Source: Mycobacterium neglectum (GTDB lineage Bacteria; Actinomycetota; Actinomycetes; Mycobacteriales; Mycobacteriaceae). Taken from it: a stretch of DNA of 45,196 bases. Below are positions 1 to 8,084 of the stretch, piece after piece. Under the pieces are notes generated by a model. The model saw only the letters and a program-made list of their open reading frames with translations. It was not told where the DNA came from and made no database searches. Location of the stretch: the NCBI RefSeq assembly GCF_002591975.1, contig NZ_NVQE01000047.1:1-45196 (forward strand), given 5' to 3'. A program made the position numbers and the translations under genes. Numbering within the stretch: position 1 is the stretch's first letter; every line of letters starts with the position of its first letter.

Positions 1-2
1 CA

Positions 3-80
3 CTGCGATCAGCCCTCGAACGCGAGACCGCCGAATCTGTCGTACCCGAAGTGCACAATGATCAAGTGAGCGCAGCCTGA
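3..80 (+). CDS. possible 3' end of an unidentified gene
   Basis: An open frame enters from the left edge and stops at TGA 78-80. The 25 visible residues end in the acidic stretch VVPEVHNDQVSAA. No family can be recognised from so short a piece. It is reported only because the frame is open from the edge and the composition looks like a protein tail. It could equally be a chance open frame. Confidence 0.25.
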   Translation: MRSALERETAESVVPEVHNDQVSAA

Positions 81-127
81 TGCTCACCGGACCGCCACCG
101 AAGTTCCACGGAACTCGGGACATCCTC

Positions 128-560
128 GGAATTGCGTGCGACGAAGTTGCTGAAGGTGGCGGACTGGCGAGAAGCCGTCGAAAGCGGTGGATCCTAGGAG
201 CACCGCCATCGCCGCTACGGTGCCTGGCCGCACCGGCATGTTGGGCAGATGATCGAGTGGATTCCCGAGGACGATGCGTCCTGTCGCGCGATTTCTTCTG
301 AACGGTGCGAGGCGCGAGACGGTCACGCTGTACACCTCGAACGGGTCGGCTCGGGCGAACCATGTCGTTCCGAAAACTGCTGCGCCGACCAACATTGCGA
401 CGGCGTAGACGAGAATCCAGTCTTGATGGCCGTCAGCGAGCCTGGATCGGAACTTGCTAACTCCAGCCACACGAAGGCAAACAGTCCCACCACCGCTGGC
501 CAGTATTCCCACCCCTGCCGGTACCGCACCCGCGCCGCTGAGGGCGTCGCATTCCGCGGG
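128..560 (-). pseudogene. decayed partial copy of the polytopic membrane protein gene at 1636-3006
   Basis: The DNA aligns base for base with 2149-2580 (offset 2021, then 2020), with scattered substitutions throughout. It includes the residues corresponding to VYAVAMLVGAAVFGT and LAPFRRNRATGRIV of the intact gene. One extra base near 168 (ggactggcgag against ggactgggag) shifts the frame, and neither end of the gene is present. The fragment covers roughly the middle third of the intact product. It therefore cannot make the full protein and is best read as the remnant of a duplication whose intact copy lies about 2 kb to the right. Confidence 0.75.
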
Positions 561-1635
561 CCAACCCGAGCAGCCAGCGCACCGCAACGTCAAGATGATC
601 CCCCGACAAGGATGTCGCGCCATCCAACTTCGATACCTCGATGAGGCGAACACCCCGCGCATCGTTGCTGGGCTCCTACTGGCTTCTTACGCACTTGGAT
701 CGTGCCACACAGCGGCCACCCTTTGGGGGGGCGAAGTACCTTTCAGGCCCGCTGTTTCGGGCGCACATTCCAAGCATGCGACCATCGAACAAGGCGATGT
801 TATGAACCGGTAGGTAGCGAGACGTCACACGCGACGCGGGTTGCGGGACAACGCGTTGGCCGAATTCACACTCACGTTTCGATGGTTTGGGCATCAGACG
901 GCCCAAGGCATCAGCACCGTCCTGCACTTCTTCGAAAGAGTTGCGGTTGGAATGAGCCGTGATCTACGGAGTAGGATAGTATATGGACGACGGCTGGGGC
1001 GTTGATCCACCCCTAGCTGGCATTGACGCCTCAGTCGTCTCCGTTGCTCAGTAACGCCATCACGCCGACTCGGCAACGGTGGTGGGACTACCGAGAGTCG
1101 CCAGGGCAGGATGGTTCACCCAACTGCCAGTCTGGCCCGCTTACCTTCGGGGCCACGATTAATAGACATTGAAAGTTCTGCGTATAGCACGGGCGGCGCC
1201 AATCATTCAAACGAGCAAGAACTTAGCCAGAACAGCTTCGTGGACACCGACGCCTTGAGCCCGAGATACCGCCATTTCTTACTGAGAGAGCATTCAAGAA
1301 TCTCTTGATCACCCCCGGGCCCCGGGAGGCCAGATGCGTCGTCATCAGCGGCGCCAGGCGATCAGCAGTATCAAGCTGATTCGTCAACCCTTGACTGTTA
1401 GCCACGCCCAACGTTTCGACGAACAAACGATCAACCCTCTTGCCCTGCCAACTCTGCCGCAGTCGATCGATTATCGCGGTTCGGACCGTTCCTTGTCCGC
1501 TCAAGATAGTGAGTTCCCGCGCACAAATGCAGGAACATGTACGCTCGCACTTCTTGCGTGCCTAGCGTCTGAACGCCTATCACCATTCGCAGCCAAGCTG
1601 CGACGGTATAAGGTCGCAGAGACGCGTCGCAGGCC
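561..1635. other. about 1.1 kb without a convincing gene
   Basis: Short open frames occur on both strands, but none has a good ribosome binding site, a recognisable product or the strong third-position GC of the neighbours. The longest credible one (minus strand, about 1223-1504) has a TTG start and no recognised family. The segment contains one BlaI-like dyad at 964-982 and a CCCGGG-rich palindrome near 1313-1327. It looks like degenerate DNA between two copies of the same membrane gene. Confidence 0.5.
964..982. promoter_or_regulatory. BlaI-like dyad CTAC-N11-GTAT, orphan
   Basis: The site fits the 19-bp dyad found before many genes in this window (left CTAC, right GTAT, with TAGTAT at the right half). 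No intact gene starts within 100 bp on either side. It may be a leftover operator of a lost gene, or chance. Confidence 0.3.
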
Positions 1636-3006
1636 TTAAGCCCCGAACAGTAGGTACAGGCCGGCGAAGGTGTAGCCGACCATTGTCAGCATCATCGCGA
1701 GCTGGCCCGTCAGTTGATGGCCTACCGGAAGCACTCGCAGCGCTTTGTCGTGTGCCGCGATCACGGCCAACATATGCCCGGTGACAACGGAGGCGACCTT
1801 GATGGTCCACAGCAACGTCGGATTCAGCGATAGGAAGTACTGCACGTCGGCGGAGTCCAGGCCAAGTAAGTGCCAGCCCCTGCCAAGCGGATCGGCAAGC
1901 CGCACGATGGTCTCCTGGCCGCGCTCGACGAGGTAGGAGAGGTAGTGCGCGAAGATGTAGCCCACGACGATCGGAATGAGACTGTGAGCGAGCAGCGCTG
2001 GGAGCTCACGGCGTTGCTCGCGACTGACGCCGGCGGTCGCGCGAGCCGCGGCAGAGAATGTCAGGCCCACCGCGAGCACGAAAAGTATGAGCCCGAGCGA
2101 TCGCAGCACCGTGCCGCCCGCGGAGATACCGACCAGAGGGATGCTGGCGGAATTGCGTGCGACGAAGTTGCTGAAGGTGGCGGACTGGGAGAAGCTGTCA
2201 AACGCGGTCGATCCGAGCAGCACGGCCATCACCGCGACGGTGCCTGGACGTACCGGCATGGTGGGCAGATGATCGAGCGGATTCCCGATGACGATGCGTC
2301 CTGTCGCACGATTTCTTCTGAACGGTGCCAGCCGCGAGACTGTCACGCTGTACACCTCGAACGGATCGGCTCGAGCGAACCATGGCGTCCCGAAAACTGC
2401 TGCGCCGACCAACATCGCGACGGCGTAGACGAGAATCCAGATCTTGATGGCCGTCAGCGAGCCAGGATCGGAACTCGCTAGCTCCAGCCAGACGAAAGCG
2501 AATAGCCCGACCACTCCCGGCCAGTATCCCCACCCCTGCCGATACCGGATTCGCCCCTCTGAGGGGGTCGCACCGCGCCGCCTGATGTGCAACAGCCGCC
2601 ACACAGTGCGCACCGGCGAGATAACCCGCCAAACCGGGCCGATGACAACCGATATGGCGACCAACCCGACCCACAACAGCACATAGAACGCACCCGGCAA
2701 CGCATTGTCATTGCCCTGGGGACCCCAGATAGCAGCAACAGCCACCCACGCGGTAAAGACCGCGGCGGCAATCGCGACTATCCAGCGGACAGCATGGGAG
2801 TCGACGACAGCAGATATCCACTTCGGCAGCTCTTGTCCTGGCTTCGCCGGGTCAAACCGCGGCGTCCTCCACGCCACAGCCACCACGGCAAAAGTCGCAG
2901 CTAACGCCCATGCGGCCCCAATCAGCGCGTATGACAACGGCACTGGAAGATCGGTCGATCCCCCTACGCCATGCGCTAGGAACGTCTCAGCGGCTTCGCG
3001 CGTCAA
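1636..3006 (-). CDS. polytopic membrane protein, possible copper-linked (fenitrothion-hydrolase-like annotation family)
   Basis: 456 residues with about ten hydrophobic segments spread along the whole length, e.g. LSYALIGAAWALAATFAVVA near residue 24 and FYVLLWVGLVAISVVIGPVW near residue 107. No enzyme motif is visible. Related actinobacterial proteins are, as far as I recall, annotated as fenitrothion hydrolase; that label should not be taken as the function. It is the last gene of a minus-strand set after a YcnI-type protein and a cupredoxin-like lipoprotein, and its ATG overlaps the stop of the latter. The context suggests a role in copper movement across the membrane, analogous to CopD/YcnJ. 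That role is inference. A truncated, frameshifted copy lies at 128-560. Confidence 0.75.
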   Translation of the reverse strand: MTREAAETFLAHGVGGSTDLPVPLSYALIGAAWALAATFAVVAVAWRTPRFDPAKPGQELPKWISAVVDSHAVRWIVAIAAAVFTAWVAVAAIWGPQGNDNALPGAFYVLLWVGLVAISVVIGPVWRVISPVRTVWRLLHIRRRGATPSEGRIRYRQGWGYWPGVVGLFAFVWLELASSDPGSLTAIKIWILVYAVAMLVGAAVFGTPWFARADPFEVYSVTVSRLAPFRRNRATGRIVIGNPLDHLPTMPVRPGTVAVMAVLLGSTAFDSFSQSATFSNFVARNSASIPLVGISAGGTVLRSLGLILFVLAVGLTFSAAARATAGVSREQRRELPALLAHSLIPIVVGYIFAHYLSYLVERGQETIVRLADPLGRGWHLLGLDSADVQYFLSLNPTLLWTIKVASVVTGHMLAVIAAHDKALRVLPVGHQLTGQLAMMLTMVGYTFAGLYLLFGA

Positions 3007-3437
3007 GGCCGGACTTCGATGGTGACGACTGTGACATGCAAGTCGTGCAATTCCACTGCGACGCGGCCGGGGATGTCGACGGTGAACTCGAAGCGCTGAC
3101 CTGAGGTGGCTGCAACCTCGAAGACGTGTTCGGGCACCGAATGCACGTGCAGACTGTCGACAGCGTCGCTGGTCACTTGGAGCACTATCGGTTGCCCGGC
3201 GACCGCTTGAGTCTCCGCGTTCATGGGTGTCACCGTGCCGTTGGCGACTGTGACATCGATGACCGTCCCGGCTTCAGCACTCGCACTTGTCGGGGACGTG
3301 GTCGCAACTGGTTGAGCGGAGGTCGCCGGCGAAGCGGAAGAAGCATCCGTAGAGGACGGTGGCGAGCCACACGCGGCCATGACGACGGCAGCCGCCCCAA
3401 TTGCGCTCGCTCTCAACCAAATACCGCATTCAACCAT
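3003..3437 (-). CDS. cupredoxin-like lipoprotein
   Basis: 144 residues. The N-terminus is a lipoprotein signal with lipobox VMAAC (Cys23), followed by a Ser/Thr/Ala-rich linker to about residue 60 and a small beta-rich domain to the end. The domain carries HVHSVPEHVFEV and VAVELHDLHV, with histidines placed as in cupredoxin_1 / EfeO-N-like proteins. It should be anchored outside the cytoplasmic membrane and may bind copper. A full blue-copper ligand set (His, Cys, His, Met) is not present, because the only Cys residues are in the signal and lipobox. It overlaps the next gene by 4 bases and follows the YcnI gene by about 120 bp, consistent with one operon. Confidence 0.75.
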   Translation of the reverse strand: MVECGIWLRASAIGAAAVVMAACGSPPSSTDASSASPATSAQPVATTSPTSASAEAGTVIDVTVANGTVTPMNAETQAVAGQPIVLQVTSDAVDSLHVHSVPEHVFEVAATSGQRFEFTVDIPGRVAVELHDLHVTVVTIEVRP

Positions 3438-3557
3438 GGATTTGTCCGTCCAATCTCGTCATGCCGAGAATTGTGCACCCCACGCTGGTACAGCACATCA
3501 GCGCAAGACCAGTCGTTTCACAGCAGCTACTTCTCTGATGGAGTATCGGGTTCGTTG

Positions 3558-4271
3558 CTACTCGGTGACCGCGGACCGCTCGGGAGGCGCCGCAGCACTC
3601 ACCGAGCCGGCATCAGCGGACCGACGGGCTCGGTCGATTGCGAAGATGCCGAGCGCCACGGCGATCACAGCGAAACCTAGAGCAGTCCAGGCGATCACCG
3701 AAGTCATAGCGTTCCCCCCGCTAGCAACAGTCTCCGCACTCGACCCGAGAGTCACTGTCGGCATGGGGAACTCGGGATCACTGCCTTCGGGCGCCGGTTC
3801 AGTCCAAGCGTCGGCGGTGCCATCGGCGAAGGTCTGAATGGTTGGCAACGCAAGCGTCTCGACGTCCGGCAACGGACCCGCTTCGAGGACGAAATCATCG
3901 AACTGACCAGGCAGGATTCCCTGGCCGGTTGCGGTCCACGTTACCGAACTGACCACCTCATCGACTGGTGTGCCATCGTCTCTGTAGATCGGCGGATTCG
4001 TCTTCTTCTTCGTTATGTCGAGTTGCCAGCCTGCAACCGGTTGAGCCCGCACGGTTCGGATCTGGATTCCGTCAGGGATCCGCAGTTCCACTTTGGTGGT
4101 AGCCGGGTTATCCGACTCTGCGGGGACCCGCAGGGTGATCAGACCCGTCTCCCCTGGCACCCCACCGTCAATGTATGCACCTACATGGGCGGTCGCCGCT
4201 GGGCTCGCAAGCAGTGCCGCCACTCCACTGATCATGAGAACTCCAACAATGCGCAGCAGGACTTTCAACAC
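3558..4271 (-). CDS. YcnI / DUF1775-type copper-binding envelope protein
   Basis: 237 residues from a GTG start preceded by GGAGG at 6-base spacing; an upstream in-frame ATG at 4298 has no such site. A signal peptide ends ASPAATA, so the mature protein starts with His29 (HVGAY). An N-terminal histidine is the expected first ligand of the copper site of YcnI proteins. The DUF1775 body follows (residues 29 to about 150), containing ETGLITLRVPAE, then a Pro/Glu linker and one C-terminal membrane helix (about 196-219) with a basic cytosolic tail. YcnI genes are usually found beside copper uptake genes. Here it heads the set with the cupredoxin-like lipoprotein and the polytopic membrane protein, which fits a copper-acquisition or buffering module. 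Confidence 0.88.
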   Translation of the reverse strand: MLKVLLRIVGVLMISGVAALLASPAATAHVGAYIDGGVPGETGLITLRVPAESDNPATTKVELRIPDGIQIRTVRAQPVAGWQLDITKKKTNPPIYRDDGTPVDEVVSSVTWTATGQGILPGQFDDFVLEAGPLPDVETLALPTIQTFADGTADAWTEPAPEGSDPEFPMPTVTLGSSAETVASGGNAMTSVIAWTALGFAVIAVALGIFAIDRARRSADAGSVSAAAPPERSAVTE

Positions 4272-4387
4272 CGGCCACCTCCATATAAAGGATTGCAATC
4301 TTCGCTCGGCTTCGAGAGGGCTTCCCGCAGTTCAGCATTGCGTGTCAGAAGTGCCGGCTGGCACGCCGACACCGCTTCGGTGGCAGT

Positions 4388-4406
4388 ATACGGGGTGGGA
4401 CCGTAG
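4388..4406. promoter_or_regulatory. weak BlaI-like dyad ATAC-N11-GTAG upstream of ycnI-type gene
   Basis: It reads CTAC-N11-GTAT on the minus strand, about 117 bp before the YcnI-type start. The distance is longer than for the better sites (about 25-50 bp), so this may be chance. The interior is G-rich (ggggtggga). Confidence 0.3.
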
Positions 4407-4577
4407 ACGCGGGCACCAGGGGTTCGGCGCGTTGCGTTTGCGTCTAATACCCGCGCTGGCTTGTGAATCATCACTTGCTCGTGAGTTTGTCAGGTGAAAG
4501 GGCTCCGGAAGGCCGCACCAGGGCGCATTCATTGAGCGGCGGAGGCGGTCCAGTACAGTCCGCCCACGTCGAGGACG

Positions 4578-5029
4578 GTGTTCGCGTCATGCCGGTATTT
4601 CTTCTCGATTCTCACATCGGTGGCCCAAGTCAATGTAGCCGCCGGCCTCTGCGCACTCCTGCTCGCGTGCTACGTCGTCATGGGAGCGGAGGCAGGCTGG
4701 GTGTGGTACCGAGGCCGCCGAGCAGGGCTGATATCGGGGCTCGGCAACGCAATGGTGTTTGGCGGCGCCAGCGCTGTGATCGTGCCGCGGCGACGGTAGG
4801 AGTGGCTGCAGGGTTGCTGCACGACCACCACGCGTCAGCTGGCGCCGAACGCGATGACCACCCGCCGATTAGCGGTCATGAAGACGGCCATCACGATCAT
4901 CCAGAACCGGACGCTCCGCCGAATACCGAAGCGGTTCCCCCGCCCTCGGCGCCGGCGCCTGTGGCCCCTCCGGCGCCCACCCCAGATCCTTCACACAGCG
5001 CTGAGGGTGATCACCCCCACAGGGAGTGA
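4578..5029 (+). pseudogene. frameshifted small membrane protein with a His-rich tail
   Basis: A GTG start at 4578 with a gaggac site opens a frame encoding two hydrophobic stretches (VNVAAGLCALLLACYVVMG and ISGLGNAMVFGGASAVIV), ending at 4799. A different frame continues smoothly from about 4785 with AATVGVAAGLL, then a tail rich in His, Asp and Pro (LLHDHHAS, GHEDGHHDHPE, SAEGDHPHRE) to 5029. The two halves together make a sensible protein of about 150 residues: a membrane anchor plus a metal-binding tail. A single indel near 4785 separates them. I cannot exclude a sequencing error or a programmed shift. The full protein is not recognised. Confidence 0.5.
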
Positions 5030-5339
5030 CACCGCCTGATCGCTCGCGGTTATCTGTCAGCAAGTGGCGGACATCAGACCGTGGCGTCGCGTTCTTGGCC
5101 CTTTTTCGGTAGCCGGCTGCTAGTGAGAAGGCAACCGGGTCGTATCGCTCAAGTGGTCATCATGCCGGCGTTTAGGTGAAAGTGTTGTGTCAGCCCGTCA
5201 TCCGGACGCGGGGCATCGTCCGCGATCAACGTGATGAGACCAGCCTCAACAGTGCTGCGGCTTCTGTACTTACCCGTCCAGAACGGACCCGTCCAGAAAT
5301 GCGGCCAGGTCCTGCGACGGCAGCGACACAGCGCGCCTT
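5030..5339. other. about 310 bp without a gene
   Basis: No open frame here has coding character or a ribosome binding site. It lies between two convergent genes. There is a short run of near-repeats (cccgtccagaa twice, 5274-5297) close to the end of the minus-strand gene. Nothing else is seen. Confidence 0.5.
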
Positions 5340-5798
5340 CTAATGGTCATGGTCGAAGAGAACGAGGGTGTTGGCCAGGTTGCCGTCGATGAAGTATGCA
5401 CGGCAGCTGAAGGGGTCATGGATCGTGGACCCGAACGCGTTGCCGTCGACATCCACGACACCAGAAACGTTCAACACCGTTATGCGGGAATGGTCGACCC
5501 CCTTGAGCGGGTCATCGAGTAGTGAGAATAGATCCTTGCTGTCAGGGTCCAGGACTGCGCTTGCCACCTCGAGGTTTGACAGCATCGCCGTCGACGGCGA
5601 GGCCAAACGCTTAAGCACCTCAGATTCGCAGCGGTCCTGCGCCGTAAGGTCCTTCGAGGTACCGTCTGTAGAGTCGGCGAGGCCGAAACCGCGTGTCGCG
5701 ACGGCGATTACGGCTAAGATCATTACGCAACCCGCCGCGGCCGCGAACAACCACGCACGCCTCCGGTTCTTCCGGGGTGCGGGTGGCGAACTACCCAT
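5340..5798 (-). CDS. single-pass membrane protein of unknown function
   Basis: 152 residues. The ATG at 5798 is preceded by gagggaagga; the frame stays open upstream but without coding character. A short basic N-terminus (RKNRRR) leads into one membrane helix (about residues 16-36, AWLFAAAAGCVMILAVIAVA), so the rest should lie outside the membrane. The outer domain has CESEVLKRLASPSTAMLSNLE near residue 55 and two further Cys. This pattern is common in mycobacterial membrane-anchored proteins of unknown role. I do not recognise the family. The next gene on this strand is a BlaI-type repressor about 290 bp upstream. Confidence 0.65.
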   Translation of the reverse strand: MGSSPPAPRKNRRRAWLFAAAAGCVMILAVIAVATRGFGLADSTDGTSKDLTAQDRCESEVLKRLASPSTAMLSNLEVASAVLDPDSKDLFSLLDDPLKGVDHSRITVLNVSGVVDVDGNAFGSTIHDPFSCRAYFIDGNLANTLVLFDHDH

Positions 5799-6089
5799 TC
5801 CTTCCCTCTTCAATCTCGCGTGTCGAAAGCTATCTGCGGGTCGCGAGGCCGTAGTCGGGTCGTCTGGCAGCACAGGTACTAAAAACTCCGCAGCCTCGGG
5901 ACCGAATAAGCCACAGTCCACAAGGTATCCGCTATCAGAGACCTGCCTGCAGGCCGACAACACTCCACCAGGCAGCCTCCGCCGTGATGGCTCGGGCGAA
6001 GGGAGACATGCATTGCTCCATCCCGTTGGGTTCCGGCTGCCGGCGTATGGCCCGACCTTCCGACATTGCTTCCTCACCCGCCCACCTGC

Positions 6090-6515
6090 TCATCGTTTGG
6101 CAGCCCGCTTTGCGGGCCGACGCAGTGCAGCGCGCAGGCGCGCCGACCTTTCGGGGCCTATCAGCTCAAGAAAGTAGGTGAGGACCAGATCGCGTTGGCC
6201 GCCGGAGTCCAAGGCCTCGCGCATAAGGCCGGCGCTGTGTTGCTCACGCGTCGAGGTGGGCCAATACCGGTAGGCTTTGCCGTCGCGCTGCCGGGACAAG
6301 TAGCCCTTGCTGTGCAGATTGTCCATCGTGGACATTACTGTGGTGTAGGCGATGTCGCGTTCTGCCGCTAGTTCGTCGAAAATCTCTCGCACCGTCGGGG
6401 TAGTGTCGGAATCACGGTTCCAGATGCAATCCATGATGACGGCTTCGAGTTCCCCAAATCCATGTGTGCGCAACTTTGGCCTCCCGGCCGCCCGTGTCGA
6501 GCCAGTGTCGCCCAT
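6090..6515 (-). CDS. blaI: BlaI/MecI/CopY-family transcriptional repressor (copy 1)
   Basis: 141 residues. The start is the ATG at 6515 behind AGGGG; the open frame further upstream lacks coding character. The N-terminal winged helix is clear: GFGELEAVIMDCIWNR, then VREIFDELAAERDIAYTTVM, STMDNLHSKGYL and a wing RDGKAYRYWPT. The C-terminal part (about 85-141) is the dimerisation helix pair. Family members repress beta-lactamase, copper or envelope genes and are inactivated by proteolysis or metal. No M56 protease gene is adjacent; the only BlaI-M56 pair is at 27551-28881, whose repressor is very similar in the DNA-contacting helix. A possible autoregulatory site sits at 6533-6551. Confidence 0.9.
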   Translation of the reverse strand: MGDTGSTRAAGRPKLRTHGFGELEAVIMDCIWNRDSDTTPTVREIFDELAAERDIAYTTVMSTMDNLHSKGYLSRQRDGKAYRYWPTSTREQHSAGLMREALDSGGQRDLVLTYFLELIGPERSARLRAALRRPAKRAAKR

Positions 6516-6532
6516 GGTGCCCCTTTGACGGA

Positions 6533-6551
6533 ATGCGTACTGCCTACGTAC
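6533..6551. promoter_or_regulatory. possible autoregulatory site of BlaI copy 1
   Basis: On the minus strand GTACGTA is followed 4 bases later by GTACG, ending about 18 bp before the ATG at 6515. The left half matches the window's BlaI-like motif exactly; the right half does not keep the N11 spacing. Autoregulation is usual for this family. Confidence 0.35.
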
Positions 6552-6645
6552 CAAGAGCGTAATGCAGTCACACCGTTTGGAATACCGAGACCATGTCGCC
6601 TCCCTCGTTGTGCCTGTGCCATTGCGCGATGCAGCGGGTCTCGCG

Positions 6646-7341
6646 TCACAAGCCTTCTGCGAAGTCGTATGTCCAGGGAATGGTTTCGCCAGGACGGGGG
6701 ACGCCGTAGACCACGGCGATCTCGTCACGATCGCGCAGCATGATGGCGGCTGGGTTTCCGGCCTGTGGTGCGCCGTTGACGAAAACGCGCACGACCTTAC
6801 CCTCGACGGCGCGCAGTGCCCCGATGTTGTCCGGCGACAGGCTGACCTGCCATTCGGTGAAGAAATCCCCCAGGCTGAACTGTCTTTTCACCGGGGACTC
6901 AACATGAATCACACCATTACCGTCATGGGTGTGGAGCGGACTGATAGTGCCGCGTTTGGTGTCGATACCCAGCCCGGCTGGAACCGGCACGGGCTCACCG
7001 TCAACCAGCACATCCAGATGGGCGTGAATGTGCTCCATGGCCCCTTCGCTACCTAGCATCGGCAACCCGGCTGCGGCCACCGCCGCACTCGCATCCGCAG
7101 GCGTCGGCCACGGCGGCATCGGTTCGGCGCCCACGGCGACGGTGGCCGGTGGACTCTGCATCTCGCCGATTCCGTCTCTGGTGTGCCCGGCCCGGGGCGA
7201 TTTGGTGATGCTGAAGATCACGATCACCACGATGGGAGCTGCGACAACAACGCCGGCGGCGAGCCACAGCCAGCTGCTGCGTCGGCTCGACTGCGCACGT
7301 GCGACGGCCTTACGTCCATCTCGTGAAGACTTCGTCGCCAT
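6646..7341 (-). CDS. membrane-anchored protein with conserved HIHAHLD / HTHDGNGVIH motifs
   Basis: 231 residues from the ATG at 7341, behind GGAG at 7-base spacing. The N-terminus is basic and is followed by one membrane helix (about residues 25-46, LWLAAGVVVAAPIVVIVIFS). A linker follows, and then an extracytoplasmic domain. That domain holds two histidine clusters, MEHIHAHLDVLVDG (near residue 110) and SPLHTHDGNGVIHVES (near residue 140), with six or more His in short range, which suggests a metal site. The end reads VFVNGAPQAGNP and PWTYDFAEGL. I recognise the pattern as a recurring actinobacterial protein but know no proven function. A good BlaI-like dyad lies 42 bp before the start. Confidence 0.75.
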   Translation of the reverse strand: MATKSSRDGRKAVARAQSSRRSSWLWLAAGVVVAAPIVVIVIFSITKSPRAGHTRDGIGEMQSPPATVAVGAEPMPPWPTPADASAAVAAAGLPMLGSEGAMEHIHAHLDVLVDGEPVPVPAGLGIDTKRGTISPLHTHDGNGVIHVESPVKRQFSLGDFFTEWQVSLSPDNIGALRAVEGKVVRVFVNGAPQAGNPAAIMLRDRDEIAVVYGVPRPGETIPWTYDFAEGL

Positions 7342-7382
7342 GAAGGCGCTCCGTTCATCTGCAGGCATGCTGTCATAGGTAT

Positions 7383-7401
7383 CTACTGCATAGCTTAGTA
7401 A
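7383..7401. promoter_or_regulatory. BlaI-like operator CTAC-N11-GTAA
   Basis: The left half is CTACTGC and the right half TAGTAA, 42 bp before the ATG at 7341. That spacing matches the sites at 21290, 29917 and 32422. It likely controls the His-motif membrane protein. Confidence 0.6.
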
Positions 7402-7482
7402 ATAATCGTCCGCCCACTGCCGTTGCAGTGCTTTGGCGGGACGCTCGATCTGGCAGCATCGAGGCGGGTTAGTCCGGCGACG

Positions 7483-7656
7483 TCAGATGTGGTGCTGTCG
7501 CTCGGACTTCAGCTGGTCGATCTCCGCCCGCAGCCGCGTCATTTTCTCACGGTCAGGCATGTCGGTCCCGTGGCTGCTCCGCATCACCATGAACATCATC
7601 GCGCCCATACCAATCGGGCAGGCCAGCGCGGCACCCGCCAGGAGTAGATGCTCCAT
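7483..7656 (-). CDS. small membrane protein with C-terminal coiled coil
   Basis: 57 residues. The ATG at 7656 follows gggagaccgga. One membrane segment (residues 2-24, EHLLLAGAALACPIGMGAMM) is followed by a charged helix DREKMTRLRAEIDQLKSE with heptad spacing and a tail HHI. Met and Cys are frequent in the membrane segment (CPIGMGAMMFMVM), as in copper-linked small proteins. The family is not recognised. It sits 61 bp from a strong BlaI-like dyad and 140 bp before the His-motif protein gene on the same strand, so the two may be co-expressed. Confidence 0.65.
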   Translation of the reverse strand: MEHLLLAGAALACPIGMGAMMFMVMRSSHGTDMPDREKMTRLRAEIDQLKSERQHHI

Positions 7657-7716
7657 TCCGGTCTCCCTTCGGCGCGAAGACCCTGCGCGCCAAGGTTCAC
7701 ACACGCGGGCTGCGAT

Positions 7717-7735
7717 CTACGTACACGAATAGTAG
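7717..7735. promoter_or_regulatory. BlaI-like operator CTAC-N11-GTAG
   Basis: CTACGTA and TAGTAG are separated by 6 bases, one of the best matches in the window. It lies between two divergent genes: 34 bp before the GTG of the truncated lipoprotein (7769) and 61 bp before the ATG at 7656. Confidence 0.65.
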
Positions 7736-7768
7736 AGCTGATGGAAATGCATCACCAGTGGAGAACCG

Positions 7769-7942
7769 GTGCTCACTCGCCTGCGTGCACACGCTGTGTG
7801 CGCCATCGCGGCTGTTCTCGCGGTGGGATGTGTCACGGGACGCGATGCCGTCGCGCAGGGCGGCACCTTTGAGTTCGTGTCACCCGATGGCGAGACCGAC
7901 CTGTTCTACGATCCGTCGGACAATCGGCGGCAGCGTTGGTGA
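7769..7942 (+). pseudogene. truncated N-terminus of an Rv0526-like thioredoxin-family lipoprotein
   Basis: A GTG start behind GGAG encodes 57 residues: a lipoprotein signal with lipobox VLAVGC, then DAVAQGGTFEFVSPDGETD and FYDPSDN, then a stop. The part after the lipobox closely resembles the start of mycobacterial ResA/TlpA-like proteins of the Rv0526 type. Those continue for some 140 residues with a WCxxC thioredoxin fold that is absent here. The gene has therefore lost its catalytic domain. Promoter, start and signal remain intact, so a short lipoprotein could still be made. A complete TlpA-type protein is encoded at 31267-31896. Confidence 0.65.
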
Positions 7943-8002
7943 CCTTACGGTGCTGTCAATATGAGCCAGTCGCGCACCAAATCAACACCGGCCTTGCGGA
8001 AA

Positions 8003-8019
8003 ATACCCCCGCCGGGTAC
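8003..8019. promoter_or_regulatory. CsoR-like box before the complex I-like operon
   Basis: ATACCC, five bases, GGGTAC: a 15-bp perfect inner dyad (TACCC-N5-GGGTA, 8004-8018). It ends 66 bp before the ATG of the first operon gene. The same half-sites and spacing recur at 17401, 17428, 20202 and 37831. It resembles CsoR-family operators, which are GC-rich dyads flanked by AT. Confidence 0.65.
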
Positions 8020-8084
8020 GTCTAGAGGGCGCGCATAAATCGGCCCGAGTTGCTTCGCGGGCATTGCGACCGCGGGAGGTGCGT

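Noticed and set aside
1313..1327. CCCGGG-rich palindrome
   Set aside because: Could fold, but no T run, no gene end nearby and no copies elsewhere; not called as a terminator or repeat.
1223..1504. Minus-strand frame with a TTG start
   Set aside because: Reads like a protein in parts but has no family resemblance, weak ribosome site and ends in an Arg/Cys-rich shadow-like tail; left as unassigned.
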